64,000 bases of DNA from Iphinoe sp. HA4291-MV1 (lineage in GTDB: Bacteria > Cyanobacteriota > Cyanobacteriia > Cyanobacteriales > Nostocaceae): the NCBI GenBank assembly GCA_019359415.1, contig JAHHHH010000015.1, forward strand, positions 1 to 64,000, written 5' to 3'. Every line of letters begins with the position of its first letter. Within the stretch, counting starts at the first letter, position 1. Below are positions 18,082-27,258 of the stretch, in pieces. The translations under genes and the position numbers were made by a program. A model generated the notes under the pieces. It ran no database searches and was not told the origin of the DNA. It saw only the letters and a list, made by a program, of their open reading frames with translations.

Positions 18082-19770
18082 ATGAAAAATACTCTAAAAA
18101 TTCATTGTACTACTAAACAAACGCAAATTGTCACAGCGTTAGTTTTATCTGGTATTTTGTCTATTGGTAGCAGTTTATCAGCGATAAAGAGCGCTACAGC
18201 TGCCCCTGCAAACTATTTTGCAGACACGGCAAACCAAGTCCTAAAAGAAAACATTAAAACAAACACCTTACCGCGTCCAGTTGCTTCTGCTATACTACGA
18301 GATTTGTCTAACAGAGAGCCAATTTCCCACAAAAAACTGGAAATTACTGACTATAGTCAACGGACTTGGCGTGATGGATGTATGGATTTGCCTCATCTGG
18401 ATGAACTTTGCACTCAAGCATTAGTTCCTGGTTGGCGAGTTGTCCTCTCGAATGGTGAGCAAACATGGATTTATCATACTAATAGCAATGGGCGTTCCAT
18501 TCGCTTGGCAAATCCATATATTCTGACCAGAAATTTACCACAAAACTTTCCAAGTTATATAGAGGGTGCTGTCCTGCAAGCCGCATCCCAACGTTTGAAT
18601 TTACCCACGTCTCGGCTAACTATCATTCAAGCTCAACAGCGGACTTGGCGTAATGGCTGTTTGAACTTACCAAGGTCAGATGAAGGTTGTACTGAGGCTC
18701 TAGAAAAGGGTTGGCGAGTCGTTGTCAAAGCAGCTGACCAAACCTTGGTTTATCATACCAATACAACAGGTTCCAAAATCAGGTTTAATACAAAGGAAAG
18801 CGAATTTAGTGAAAGCAGGTTACCCGGAAAAGTCAGAGATGCTGTGTTGCGTCGGGCAACTGAAGAGTCGGGTTTACCAGAAAGGTCGTTAAGCGTTGTT
18901 GCATCTCAACCAACTCGATGGAATGGGTGTGAGCGTCAGACTTATGCTTATCCTTGCGACTCCGCCGTTTCTGGTTGGGAAGTGACCGTAGCTGCTGGGC
19001 TAAATCGTTGGGTGTTTCTCACTGATGAGCGTGGTTCTCGAATTCAGCTTTCTCGTCGGTATAGTGAAACATCTAATGTCAACTTACCCAAAGATATTGC
19101 TGAGAGAGTTTTGGTACGAGCATCTAAGCGTTTAGGAGCACCTATTTCGCAAGTACGGATAGTTAAGGTGGAACCCAGACGATGGCCTGATAGCTGTTTA
19201 GGTATAGCAGATTCGCTAACTTCATGCGCTGCAGTCATTGTACCAGGTTGGGAGGTCATTGTGAGCGATGGGCAACAACGCTTGGTTTATCGTGTTGGCG
19301 AATCAGGTAGTGTTATTCTTGATGAAAAAGCTAGTCCAATTGGTGACGGTGATAGATGGCTCAAACCAATTTCCATTCCTAGAAGTGAGTTACCACGACC
19401 TTTAGATAGCGGCGTCATTTTTCGGCAAATCTCCAGTGGTGGCTTTGCTGGGAGAACATACCAAACCGTTTTGCTTGATGATGGGCGTCTCATTCGTGTT
19501 CGGATTGGTGATACAAATGATTCTGAGCGTAGCGTTCGTCGCATTCCTCTAGAACAAGTGGAAAGATTTCAGCAATTACTTGAACGGCAAAGTGATGAAT
19601 TCAACAATGTGAGTTATCCAGCACCTCGGGGCGCTGCTGATTACATCACATACACTCTTACCAGTCGCGATGGTACTGTTAAATACAACGATATTTCTCA
19701 AAATAGCTTATCTGATGATTTACGGCTAATAGTCAATACCTGGAACCGGATAAGCAGTCGCTATCAGTAA
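18082..19770 (+). CDS. Secreted protein with four ~90-residue repeats, function unknown
   Basis: After a signal peptide (cleavage near residue 42, SATAAPA), the 562-residue protein carries four copies of one domain. Each contains an R-W-x-x-x-C core and a later GW-(R/E)-V strand: TWRDGCMDLP...PGWRVVLSNGEQTW, TWRNGCLNLP...KGWRVVVKAADQTL, RWNGCERQ...SGWEVTVAAG, and RWPDSCLGI...PGWEVIVSDGQQRL. Each ends in a (V/I)YHTN-like strand and begins with an AxLxxAS helix. The paired cysteines suggest disulfides in the periplasm. A different C-terminal domain (~435-562, FAGRTYQTVLLDDGRLIRVR) follows. I recognise this only as a cyanobacterial hypothetical. Confidence 0.8.
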   Translation: MKNTLKIHCTTKQTQIVTALVLSGILSIGSSLSAIKSATAAPANYFADTANQVLKENIKTNTLPRPVASAILRDLSNREPISHKKLEITDYSQRTWRDGCMDLPHLDELCTQALVPGWRVVLSNGEQTWIYHTNSNGRSIRLANPYILTRNLPQNFPSYIEGAVLQAASQRLNLPTSRLTIIQAQQRTWRNGCLNLPRSDEGCTEALEKGWRVVVKAADQTLVYHTNTTGSKIRFNTKESEFSESRLPGKVRDAVLRRATEESGLPERSLSVVASQPTRWNGCERQTYAYPCDSAVSGWEVTVAAGLNRWVFLTDERGSRIQLSRRYSETSNVNLPKDIAERVLVRASKRLGAPISQVRIVKVEPRRWPDSCLGIADSLTSCAAVIVPGWEVIVSDGQQRLVYRVGESGSVILDEKASPIGDGDRWLKPISIPRSELPRPLDSGVIFRQISSGGFAGRTYQTVLLDDGRLIRVRIGDTNDSERSVRRIPLEQVERFQQLLERQSDEFNNVSYPAPRGAADYITYTLTSRDGTVKYNDISQNSLSDDLRLIVNTWNRISSRYQ

Positions 19771-19799
19771 GGAACAAACAATAGGGTTAAAGGGGAATC

Positions 19800-21131
19800 T
19801 TAACCCCTTTCTCCGTTAACCGAGCAGTATGGGGGAGGGAGTGGACTGTTACGAAAGATGGGATATTGGGCATCAACCTGATGAGCTTTTTTGACAATCC
19901 AGTTAAAGAAAAAGTTAGCGAGCTTTAGTTGCCTAAAAGTCTTCTGTGGATCAGAAAGATGGGTTGTTGGTAAGTGTTGCCCCATTTTTTTTAAAACCAG
20001 ACCAATCGGCACATTGATTTCATCCTGGAGTTTGAGACAACGGACGAAGAATGGACTGCTAGCAGCAATCACCGATCCAACACCTCCCCGAACTTGTCCC
20101 CATCCGATGTAATACAGTCCTTTGTAGTCATCAAGAAACGCTCCACCATAACATTTGACGACTGATCCTTCGACGCGCTGGAGTTGGTGAGGTAAGAAGG
20201 GATAGGCAACATAATAGCCGGTTGCACAAATAATCAAGTCAAATTCCTCACAAGTGCCATCAATAAACTCGACTTCCCAACCATTAAGCTGACGCACAGC
20301 AGGCTTGGGAATAATACGACCATGTTTGATGTAGTAAGGCACTTCATTGTTTACAGTGGGGTGTTTATCGAAAACTCGATGGTTTGGTTTGGATAGACCA
20401 TAGTCTTCATGCTTACCGAAGGTCAAACGCATTATTCCGTATACCGTCAGTCGCTGAAACCATTCTGGCACCCACCACTGGATCAGATCAGCGCTAGGAA
20501 CTCCGGCAAATGTCTTAGGGATAAACCATACCGATTCGCGCATACTCAAGACACACTTAGCTCCTACCCGAGCTGCTTCTGCTGCAATGTCACAAGCTGA
20601 GTTTCCACTACCAATAACCAGAACTCGTTTACCACGAAGCATTTCGGGTTGTTTGTAATCTTTGGAATGGATAATCTCTCCGTTAAATCCTCCCTTAAAT
20701 TCGGGCAAACGTTTGCACCAGTGATGCCCGTTGCACACTAACACCCCTTTGTAAATTCGTTGTTCTCCATCAGTGAAAGTGACTTCCCAGAGATTGTTTT
20801 CAATGGGTCGCACATAATTGACGGTACGATTAAGTTCGATATGCTGACGTAAATCAAAATGATTGGCAAAAGCATTCAGATAATCCCGCATGTTTTGAGC
20901 GCTGGGGAAGTCGGGATAATTATCTGGCATAGGGAAATGAGTAAATTGGGTAATCCTGCGAGATGAGATGATATGTGCTGTTTCGTAAACACCGTGATAC
21001 CAATTTCCGCCGATATCATTACTAGCATCGATCTGATCGTAGGGAATAGCAGCATCCTTAAGTGCCTGAGCCATACCCAATCCGAAAAAACCAGCTCCGA
21101 TAATCAGATGTTTGTGAGTAGTATCGCCCAT
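19800..21131 (-). CDS. Flavin-dependent monooxygenase (FMO/BVMO type)
   Basis: The 443-residue protein has two dinucleotide-binding sites: GAGFFGLG (FAD, ~12-19) and VIGSGNSACDIAAEA (NADPH, ~171-185). It also has the family motif ICATGYYVAYP near residue 308. Such enzymes use FAD, NADPH and oxygen to oxidise N, S or carbonyl groups of small molecules. The exact BVMO fingerprint is not obvious, so FMO-type is the safer call. It is convergent with the repeat-protein gene, stops tail to tail, and starts at ATG 21131. Confidence 0.85.
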   Translation of the reverse strand: MGDTTHKHLIIGAGFFGLGMAQALKDAAIPYDQIDASNDIGGNWYHGVYETAHIISSRRITQFTHFPMPDNYPDFPSAQNMRDYLNAFANHFDLRQHIELNRTVNYVRPIENNLWEVTFTDGEQRIYKGVLVCNGHHWCKRLPEFKGGFNGEIIHSKDYKQPEMLRGKRVLVIGSGNSACDIAAEAARVGAKCVLSMRESVWFIPKTFAGVPSADLIQWWVPEWFQRLTVYGIMRLTFGKHEDYGLSKPNHRVFDKHPTVNNEVPYYIKHGRIIPKPAVRQLNGWEVEFIDGTCEEFDLIICATGYYVAYPFLPHQLQRVEGSVVKCYGGAFLDDYKGLYYIGWGQVRGGVGSVIAASSPFFVRCLKLQDEINVPIGLVLKKMGQHLPTTHLSDPQKTFRQLKLANFFFNWIVKKAHQVDAQYPIFRNSPLPPPYCSVNGERG

Positions 21132-21225
21132 AGACCTCTGACATGAATTTAGAAAAAAAGGAGAGTTCGCGCATTGAACAATCCAGCAATGATAAGCGAC
21201 CTTACAGCTATTTTTCGGTAAATAA

Positions 21226-21393
21226 ATAACATTTCAGGTTCCAGGAAATGCAGTTCCAGCGGCTCTTGAGCAAGTAAGAGAGGCAGAGCAGCCCTTCCGA
21301 TGGGCATTCCCTGTCTTTGATCTTTCTTTTGTCACTCTAGGAAGGTTTCTCAAGCTGAAAGGACAGGTTCTTACGATTGACTTGACCTTTTAA
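21226..21393 (+). pseudogene. Possible C-terminal gene remnant
   Basis: A start-less frame reads VPGNAVPAALEQVREAEQPF, then RWAFPVFDLSFVTLGRF, ending in LTIDLTF and TAA. Its protein-like composition and natural end look like the tail of a lost gene. I cannot name the family, and chance cannot be excluded for ~55 codons. Confidence 0.3.
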
Positions 21394-21474
21394 AACATCC
21401 TCTAAAAGAAACAATCTAGTTTCCTAGGAGTTTGATGGGTTGAAAAAGGTACAAAAAAAGACGCTCAACTGTAT

Positions 21475-21717
21475 TTATATCTGAACCTCATCCTCATACG
21501 ACTCCAAAATCCCACTACGGACAATAAGTTGAGGCCAGATTATTAAAAACAAACCCATCCATGTCAGTACAGGGACAGAGACAAGAATAGTTAACCAAAC
21601 TGTCCTAAATATGACCCAGCTACCACTCATCAGCGTCACACCTGTGAGAAGAATAGACCAAGGCTGACACCACCACGGTTTGTATTTCCAAGGACTGACA
21701 GGTTTTTGTTTAGACAT
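21475..21717 (-). CDS. Small cyanobacterial membrane protein (DUF6737-like)
   Basis: The 80-residue protein contains WKYKPWWCQPWSILLTGV and two hydrophobic segments (LLTGVTLMSGSWVIF and TILVSVPVLTWMGLFLIIW). It resembles short cyanobacterial proteins with a PWWCQPW motif that I remember as DUF6737; the number is from memory. The role is unknown. It starts at ATG 21717. Confidence 0.7.
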   Translation of the reverse strand: MSKQKPVSPWKYKPWWCQPWSILLTGVTLMSGSWVIFRTVWLTILVSVPVLTWMGLFLIIWPQLIVRSGILESYEDEVQI

Positions 21718-21816
21718 TTGTTTGTTGAGAATCTGCTATCAGATATAACCAATTTTTTTGCTTGAAGACAATCTGCAACTAGATTGTAAATATAGCGCTT
21801 TTCAATTGAGTACAAT

Positions 21817-22028
21817 CAGTAGACCGAAAAGATTTCTAGAAGGCTTACCATTGGGGCATTCTGGCGGATTGTATACAATCCGCCAGAATGCCCGTATCAT
21901 CTGCGTTTTGAGCAATAGGGTTGTAGATGAGTTCTCCTGCTAAGGTAAGCGATCGCTCGACCCTGTGCCAAAAACATCGCCCCAAACCCTCATTCTTGCG
22001 TTGACTGACAAAAGTTTTCGGTCTACTG
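21817..22028. mobile_element. MITE-like element with perfect 40-bp central palindrome
   Basis: Terminal inverted repeats CAGTAGACCGAAAA (21817-21830) and TTTTCGGTCTACTG (22015-22028) are perfect over 14 bp. Inside, 21854-21893 is a 40-bp palindrome with no loop (arms GGGCATTCTGGCGGATTGTA). There is no transposase, so it would need one in trans. It lies between the small membrane protein and the methyltransferase remnant. Confidence 0.7.
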
Positions 22029-22044
22029 ACAATACATCAAAGAG

Positions 22045-22314
22045 CTAAGGAACCGCACCCAAGGGCGCGGATAAACGCAGATAAAAATGTACTTCATCCG
22101 GATGAGAACCGCTATAAACCTGAGTACAGTTTACCTTTAAGTTTTTTCTATAAGTAACACAGAAATGAGTATCCATTTCAAACCCGTGAGTTACAAAACC
22201 CTGTGCCTCAAACCCAACAGATAAACCGCCGCAGCCAGCAAACAAATCTACTACCAGTAGACTGGGGGAAAATGCAGGTTTTAGTACATGATTTATCTTG
22301 TCTACGTAGTTCAT
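22045..22314 (-). pseudogene. DNA (cytosine-5) methyltransferase, N-terminal remnant
   Basis: VVDLFAGCGGLSVGFEAQGF is C5-methyltransferase motif I (SAM binding), followed by GFEMDTHFCVTYRKNL (motif II region). After about 65 residues the similarity stops. The last ~20 residues come from dispersed repeat DNA (a GCGGATAAACGCAGATA stretch). The PCQ catalytic motif and target-recognition domain are absent, so it cannot be active. A full gene would have ~350-420 codons. Confidence 0.85.
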
Positions 22315-22465
22315 CCTGAGTTAGTAACTCATAATTTCTCATTTGTCTATCATAGTGCGATCGCTCTTGACGGGCACTTCGTGCCATCGCAAAGCGGCTC
22401 ATGAGTGAGCATCGCCTCTCTCTACCCTGTTCTCTGCGTCTTTTGCGCCTCTGTAGCTCGTTCTC

Positions 22466-23539
22466 TTACCTCTCCACCACCTCGCGCACCAACTGCGCTA
22501 ATTTCTCCGCACTCTCAGGAGTTGCGATCGCCTTCGCAGCCTCTCCCATTTTTTGCAATTCTTCCGGATGCTGTAACAAGTACAACACCTTACTTTGCAA
22601 CACCTCAGCCGTCAGTTCTGATTGTTGAAATAGACTTGCTGCACCAACTGAGGTAAAAACTTTTGCATTATAAGTTTGATGGTCTTCTGCTGCAAATGGG
22701 TATGGAATCAAAATCGCTGGTGTTCCGCACACCGCCATTTCCGTTAAACTACCTGCTCCAGAACGAGTAATTGCTAAATTCGCCCGTCGCAGTAATGCAG
22801 CCATATTATTATAAAATGGTAAACAAATATACTGCTGATGTTTCAAAGTGTCAGCTTCAGGATCTTGATCACCTGTCAAATGCACAACCCAAGCACCAGC
22901 ATCAAACCAAGCATTGGCACACTGTCGCACCAGCTTATTGATGCCAACTGCCCCTTGGCTACCACCAAAGACAACAATTACGGGAACGTCCTCAGGAATA
23001 GGGAGATCCAAGGATGCTTCAATGTCTTGTTCCAAAAATTGAGAACGCACCGGAGTACTGGTGTAAATTGTTTTGACGCGAGGCAAGTACCCAGAAGCGA
23101 CTTCAAAACCCACCGCCACTATACTACACCAAGGTCCAAAAAAGCGAGTGACTTTGCCAGGTAAGGCGTTGGCTTCGTGGAGAATGACAGGTAAACCCAA
23201 GGAACGTGCTGCAATAACAACAGGTCCAGCAATGTAACCCCCTGTTGTAAACACTCCCTGAAATTGTCCTTGTTGTAAAAGTTTCCTGACTTTTAAAATT
23301 GAACCAATCAGTTTTCCTAAAGTACGAAGCGAAGAAATTCCAAAACCTTGCTGAAAACCTTCAACTGCAATAGTATTCAATCGATAGTGTTTAGGAACAA
23401 GCTGAGTTTCTAATCGATTGGGGACACCAAGCCATTCGATGTGATAATCGCTCAAGTGTTCAGCTAGTGCGATCGCGGGAAACACGTGTCCGCCAGTTCC
23501 ACTAGCAGCAATCAGTAACCGTATAGGAGTTTGTACCAT
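22466..23539 (-). CDS. murG: UDP-GlcNAc--undecaprenyl-PP-MurNAc-pentapeptide GlcNAc transferase MurG
   Basis: MurG makes lipid II from lipid I on the cytoplasmic face of the inner membrane. The 357-residue GT28 protein shows the glycine-rich loop ASGTGGHVFPAIALA (~11-25), FTTGGYIAGPVVIAA, the second-domain start VFGGSQGAVGIN (~193-204), and the UDP-GlcNAc site ITRSGAGSLTEMAVCGTPAI then PYPFAAEDHQ. Length and start (ATG 23539) are normal. No other mur/fts genes are adjacent. Confidence 0.95.
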   Translation of the reverse strand: MVQTPIRLLIAASGTGGHVFPAIALAEHLSDYHIEWLGVPNRLETQLVPKHYRLNTIAVEGFQQGFGISSLRTLGKLIGSILKVRKLLQQGQFQGVFTTGGYIAGPVVIAARSLGLPVILHEANALPGKVTRFFGPWCSIVAVGFEVASGYLPRVKTIYTSTPVRSQFLEQDIEASLDLPIPEDVPVIVVFGGSQGAVGINKLVRQCANAWFDAGAWVVHLTGDQDPEADTLKHQQYICLPFYNNMAALLRRANLAITRSGAGSLTEMAVCGTPAILIPYPFAAEDHQTYNAKVFTSVGAASLFQQSELTAEVLQSKVLYLLQHPEELQKMGEAAKAIATPESAEKLAQLVREVVER

Positions 23540-23624
23540 TCACTCTCCACCTTGTTAGCGCCTAGCTTAACCTAAAATAAAACAATTTCTATCTCTTCTA
23601 TCGTCAAGTTGTCAATTATTACTC

Positions 23625-24482
23625 ATGCCAAATCTTGCTTCCTTTTTACACAAACGTCAAACAATGTCGCAAGCTAGTCACTTGCTGGTTTGTTCCCTGC
23701 TGACATTAGGTTTATTAACAAGTTGGAAAGGCGCTCAAGCCAGTACACCACAACACTTGGTACAAGCCGGAGAACCCGTTAAAAGCAGTGTCTCTCAAAA
23801 CGTACCCCCTGCACTAAAAAACTTATTGGCGCAAATTGATACTGCAGCAAGCCGGGGTGATATCAAAGGGGTGATGCAGTTCTACAGTCCCAATTTCGTT
23901 CACGGAGATGGCTTAACCCGTCAAAATATGGAAAAAGCTTTAACAGCACTTTGGCAGCGATACCCCCAATTGAAGTACAGCACCCAGGTACAATCTTGGA
24001 AATCTGAAGGTAATGCCATTGTTGCCGAAACAGTAACGAATATAACTGGCGTGCCCTCTACTAGCAGTGATAACTCGGTTCTCAATGCTACAATTAAATC
24101 GCGCCAACGCGTTACTGGAGGCAAAATTATCCGTCAAGACATTTTGTCTGAACGCACTCAAATAACCTCCGGTACCAAGCCACCTCAAGTAGATGTCAAG
24201 TTACCACAGCAGGTGAAAGTTGGTCAGCAGTATAGTTTGGACGCAATTGTTCAAGAGCCTCTTGGTGATGACTATCTATTAGGAGCAGCATTGGAAGAAC
24301 CCGTTAAACCAAGTAAATTTTTGACACCCACACCTGTGGACTTGGAATTACTTTCATCCGGTGGGATTTTTAAAGTTGGACGCGCATCAGCTGTTCCTGG
24401 TAGTCAATGGGTTTCTGCAGTCATCATGCGGGGAGATGGCATGGTCATGATAACTCAGCGGATGCAAGTCGTGAAAAACTAG
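23625..24482 (+). CDS. Secreted NTF2/SnoaL-fold protein
   Basis: The 285-residue protein has an N-terminal signal peptide (hydrophobic core LLVCSLLTLGLLTSW, cleavage near GAQAS). It then has a cone-fold domain of the NTF2-like kind (residues ~62-165: LLAQIDTAASRGDIKGVMQFYSPNF is the usual first helix pair). A beta-rich C-terminal half follows. No catalytic role is apparent. A second ATG at 23664 is possible. It stops just before the heptamer array that leads into the SDR gene. Confidence 0.7.
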   Translation: MPNLASFLHKRQTMSQASHLLVCSLLTLGLLTSWKGAQASTPQHLVQAGEPVKSSVSQNVPPALKNLLAQIDTAASRGDIKGVMQFYSPNFVHGDGLTRQNMEKALTALWQRYPQLKYSTQVQSWKSEGNAIVAETVTNITGVPSTSSDNSVLNATIKSRQRVTGGKIIRQDILSERTQITSGTKPPQVDVKLPQQVKVGQQYSLDAIVQEPLGDDYLLGAALEEPVKPSKFLTPTPVDLELLSSGGIFKVGRASAVPGSQWVSAVIMRGDGMVMITQRMQVVKN

Positions 24483-24541
24483 TTGTTAGTCATTAGTCAT
24501 TTACTCATGACTAATGACTAATGACCAATGACTAATGACTA
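24483..24541. repeat. Heptamer array (AGTCATT / AATGACT), inverted halves
   Basis: TTAGTCATTAGTCAT on the left is the reverse complement of the ATGACTAATGACTAA units on the right, so the array folds as a hairpin. The right half continues to the start codon of the SDR gene. It is the same unit as at 7541 and 49197. Confidence 0.9.
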
Positions 24542-25317
24542 AAATGCTTTCTGTTCAAAATCAAATTGTTTTGATTACTGGTGCAAGCAGCGGTATCGGT
24601 GCTGCTTGTGCCAAAGTATTTGCAAATGCAGGTGCAAAACTCATTTTAGTTGCACGACGGTTGAAGCGTTTGCAGGAGTTAGCAGACGAGGTGAGCAAAA
24701 ACCTTGCAGCTGACATTTATTTGTTGCAACTAGACGTGCGCGATCGCACTGCTGTAGAATCTGCTATCTCTAGCCTACCTCCCTCCTGGTCTGAAATTGA
24801 TATCCTCATCAACAACGCTGGTTTGAGTCGTGGTTTAGATAAACTCCATGAAGGCGACTTTCAGGACTGGGAAGAAATGATTGATACCAACATCAAAGGT
24901 TTGCTCTACCTCACCCGCTATGTCGTCCCTGGAATGGTGAAACGCGATCGTGGTCATGTCGTCAACATTGGTTCCATCGCCGGACATCAAATATATCCTG
25001 GTGGTAACGTCTATTGTGGCACAAAAGCTGCTGTCAGAGCTATTTCCGAAGGCTTGAAACAAGACCTGTTAGGAACTCCTATCCGCGTCAGTTCTGTTGA
25101 TCCTGGTATGGTGGAAACGGAATTTAGCGAGGTACGCTTTCATGGCGACAGCGATCGCGCTAATAAGGTTTACCAAGGACTAAAGCCACTGACTCCAGAT
25201 GATGTTGCTGATGTCATCTTTTTCTGTGTTACGCGACCAAGTCATGTAAATATTAACGAAGTTGTACTCATGCCAGTTGACCAAGCGAGCACAATCCTGG
25301 TGAATCGGCGAAATTAG
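24535..25317 (+). CDS. SDR-family NAD(P)-dependent oxidoreductase
   Basis: The 260-residue classical short-chain dehydrogenase has the cofactor loop TGASSGIG (~15-22), NNAG (~96-99), catalytic Ser in VNIGSIAG and the YCGTK (YxxxK) motif near residue 163. The pattern is closest to YdfG-type 3-hydroxy acid dehydrogenases, acting on small hydroxy acids. ATG 24535 lies in the heptamer array; ATG 24544, three codons on, is an alternative start outside it. Confidence 0.9.
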   Translation: MTKMLSVQNQIVLITGASSGIGAACAKVFANAGAKLILVARRLKRLQELADEVSKNLAADIYLLQLDVRDRTAVESAISSLPPSWSEIDILINNAGLSRGLDKLHEGDFQDWEEMIDTNIKGLLYLTRYVVPGMVKRDRGHVVNIGSIAGHQIYPGGNVYCGTKAAVRAISEGLKQDLLGTPIRVSSVDPGMVETEFSEVRFHGDSDRANKVYQGLKPLTPDDVADVIFFCVTRPSHVNINEVVLMPVDQASTILVNRRN

Positions 25318-25362
25318 AATGAGGAAATTCTACGGGTGGAAGGTATTCTCTCCACCCATTTG

Positions 25363-26448
25363 CTATGCAGCTTTAAGAACACGCAATAAATCATTGACCA
25401 TTCCATAAGGATGATGACCAATAGAGGTATTACAAAAAACAGCTAACGTTAGTTTGCGTCCGTGAAAATCGGGTAGATGCATAGCCCACAGATTATAGCC
25501 AGGACCATCTCCACCATGACCATATTTTTCACCATGCCTAGATTCAGGATCTGCCATAATTCCTAACCCATAACAAGGTTTTTTATACCAAGGTTCGTGA
25601 GTACCAGTGGGTAGAAGAGTTAGCATTTGCTCTAGCTGCTTAGAATTTAGTAATTTGCCTGAAAAGATACCGTCAAAAAATTCCACAACTTCTTCAGGTG
25701 TAGAAACAATGAGTCCTGTTGCACACCAGTCTGGATGATAATGCGGAATGACATTCTCCATGATTCGTTCCGAATTTAGATATCGGCAATAACCAGGTGT
25801 TAGAATGCCTTCTGTGTCAATATGATGGGCAACAAAAGTATTTTGTAAATCCAGTACTGAAAAGACATTCTCTTCTAATGCTTGAGCAAAACTTTTACCG
25901 CTAACAGCTTCAATCACCTCATAGAGCAACATATAACCTGTATTTGAATAACTCCATTTTTCTCCTGGTTCAAAATCGAGTTTTCCTGTACAGGTTAATT
26001 CTGCAACTTTCTCATGTGTCCAAGGAATGGAAGGATTTTCACAAATAGCAGGTAAATAATTTTCGAGGTTCGTGTAATTCGGGATTCCACTTGTGTGATT
26101 GAGCAACCGACGCAATGTAACAGATTCCTGAAATGGCATTTGGGGTAACCATTTCGTCAATGGATCATCTAAATTTAACAACTCATCCTGAGCTAAACAC
26201 AACAAGCAAGCAGAAACAAAAGTTTTGGTGATGCTGTAAATGTAAAATGAGCGATTAACATCAAGAAGCTCCTCGGTATCAAGATCCAAGAAACCACTGC
26301 TTCCTAACCAGACTCCATGTTTCTCATCATTGATGGCGACATTCACACCCATGGAGCCTGTGAAGTGAAGGGATTGGTTGAGCTGAGCTTGTAAAGTCTT
26401 TTCTAAGTTGCTATCCATCTGATGAGGCAATGCTTTTTGAGTTGCCAT
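25363..26448 (-). CDS. Serine hydrolase of the beta-lactamase class C/PBP family
   Basis: The 361-residue protein carries the nucleophile motif SITK (S72-K75), the second motif YSNTGY (~165) and the third-motif equivalent YGHGGDGPGY (~310). This fits the S12 family (esterases, D-aminopeptidases, DD-peptidases). No signal peptide is visible, which argues against a cell-wall peptidase and for a cytoplasmic esterase or peptidase. The natural substrate is unknown. It starts at ATG 26448. Confidence 0.85.
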   Translation of the reverse strand: MATQKALPHQMDSNLEKTLQAQLNQSLHFTGSMGVNVAINDEKHGVWLGSSGFLDLDTEELLDVNRSFYIYSITKTFVSACLLCLAQDELLNLDDPLTKWLPQMPFQESVTLRRLLNHTSGIPNYTNLENYLPAICENPSIPWTHEKVAELTCTGKLDFEPGEKWSYSNTGYMLLYEVIEAVSGKSFAQALEENVFSVLDLQNTFVAHHIDTEGILTPGYCRYLNSERIMENVIPHYHPDWCATGLIVSTPEEVVEFFDGIFSGKLLNSKQLEQMLTLLPTGTHEPWYKKPCYGLGIMADPESRHGEKYGHGGDGPGYNLWAMHLPDFHGRKLTLAVFCNTSIGHHPYGMVNDLLRVLKAA

Positions 26449-26800
26449 ATCTCTACTTTGAACTAAACACCTATTTAATACATATGTACTAATTTATGAT
26501 GCCATATAGCAGTTCAACACTCACCAGATCACAGATGGACAAAATATCAGCGATTTTTTTGCTGAATAGTGGTAACTCATACTCATAACGATTATGATTT
26601 ATTTAGATAGATTAAATTAAGAACCTCAGGTATGCAAAGCCTTGTTATTGGTGCAGTGCTACAGTGTGCGGTACCTTGCCGATTTGACTACCAATTAATC
26701 TTACGCAGCGATGCTCTCGGAGGAAGCCACTCAAAGAGCGATCGCGCAAAGCACAGCGCTGCAAGGAATCATGCTGAGGTTCGACACAAAGGAGAAAAAT
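26449..26800. other. Intergenic region between serine hydrolase and VOC genes
   Basis: No gene is called. The right half (26700-26790) holds palindrome-like GC-rich pieces with a HIP1 GCGATCGC site. The VOC ribosome site AAAGGAG is at 26788-26794. Confidence 0.4.
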
Positions 26801-27196
26801 ATGAACTTTATTCGTTTTGAACATATCAACGTTTCTTGCAAAGATATTGAAGCAACCAAGAAGTTTTATCAAACCCTATTTCCTGATTGGTATGTACGTG
26901 CTAAAGGTGTATTCGACGGTAGACACTGGATGCATATTGGAGATAATCAATTTTATCTTGCCCTCAATGATGAAAGTGATCAAGAGCGTGTACATACGCC
27001 CTACGAAAGCATTGGCATAAACCATGTGGGCTTTGTGATTAAAAACGGCGAAGCCATGAAAAAATTGCTCGATACCGAGAACATTGAATATTACACAATG
27101 ACAGCGCCTGAAACAAAGCATAGAATTTACGTCAACGATCCAGATGGAAATGAGATTGAGTTAGTTGAATATAACCTTGAGTATGCATTGAAATAG
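26801..27196 (+). CDS. VOC-fold (glyoxalase/dioxygenase superfamily) protein
   Basis: I choose ATG 26801 because AAAGGAG precedes it by 6 bp; a longer upstream frame lacks family similarity. The 131-residue protein has two beta-alpha-beta-beta-beta halves: FEHINVSCKDIEATKKFYQT (metal-ligand His at position 8) and INHVGFVIKN, ending with YVNDPDGNEIELVEY (metal-ligand Glu). This is a metal-dependent VOC enzyme, glyoxalase-I-like or lyase-like; the substrate is unknown. A truncated SDR gene follows after 62 bp. Confidence 0.85.
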   Translation: MNFIRFEHINVSCKDIEATKKFYQTLFPDWYVRAKGVFDGRHWMHIGDNQFYLALNDESDQERVHTPYESIGINHVGFVIKNGEAMKKLLDTENIEYYTMTAPETKHRIYVNDPDGNEIELVEYNLEYALK

Positions 27197-27258
27197 TCAT
27201 AACTAATGATTAAGAAAAAGAAATGCAGCTTCATGAATTTGTAACAGCATAAGGAACC

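Noticed and set aside
24483-24541. Conventional terminator after the NTF2-like gene
   Set aside because: The hairpin is explained by inverted heptamer units and has no T-run, though it might still slow transcription.
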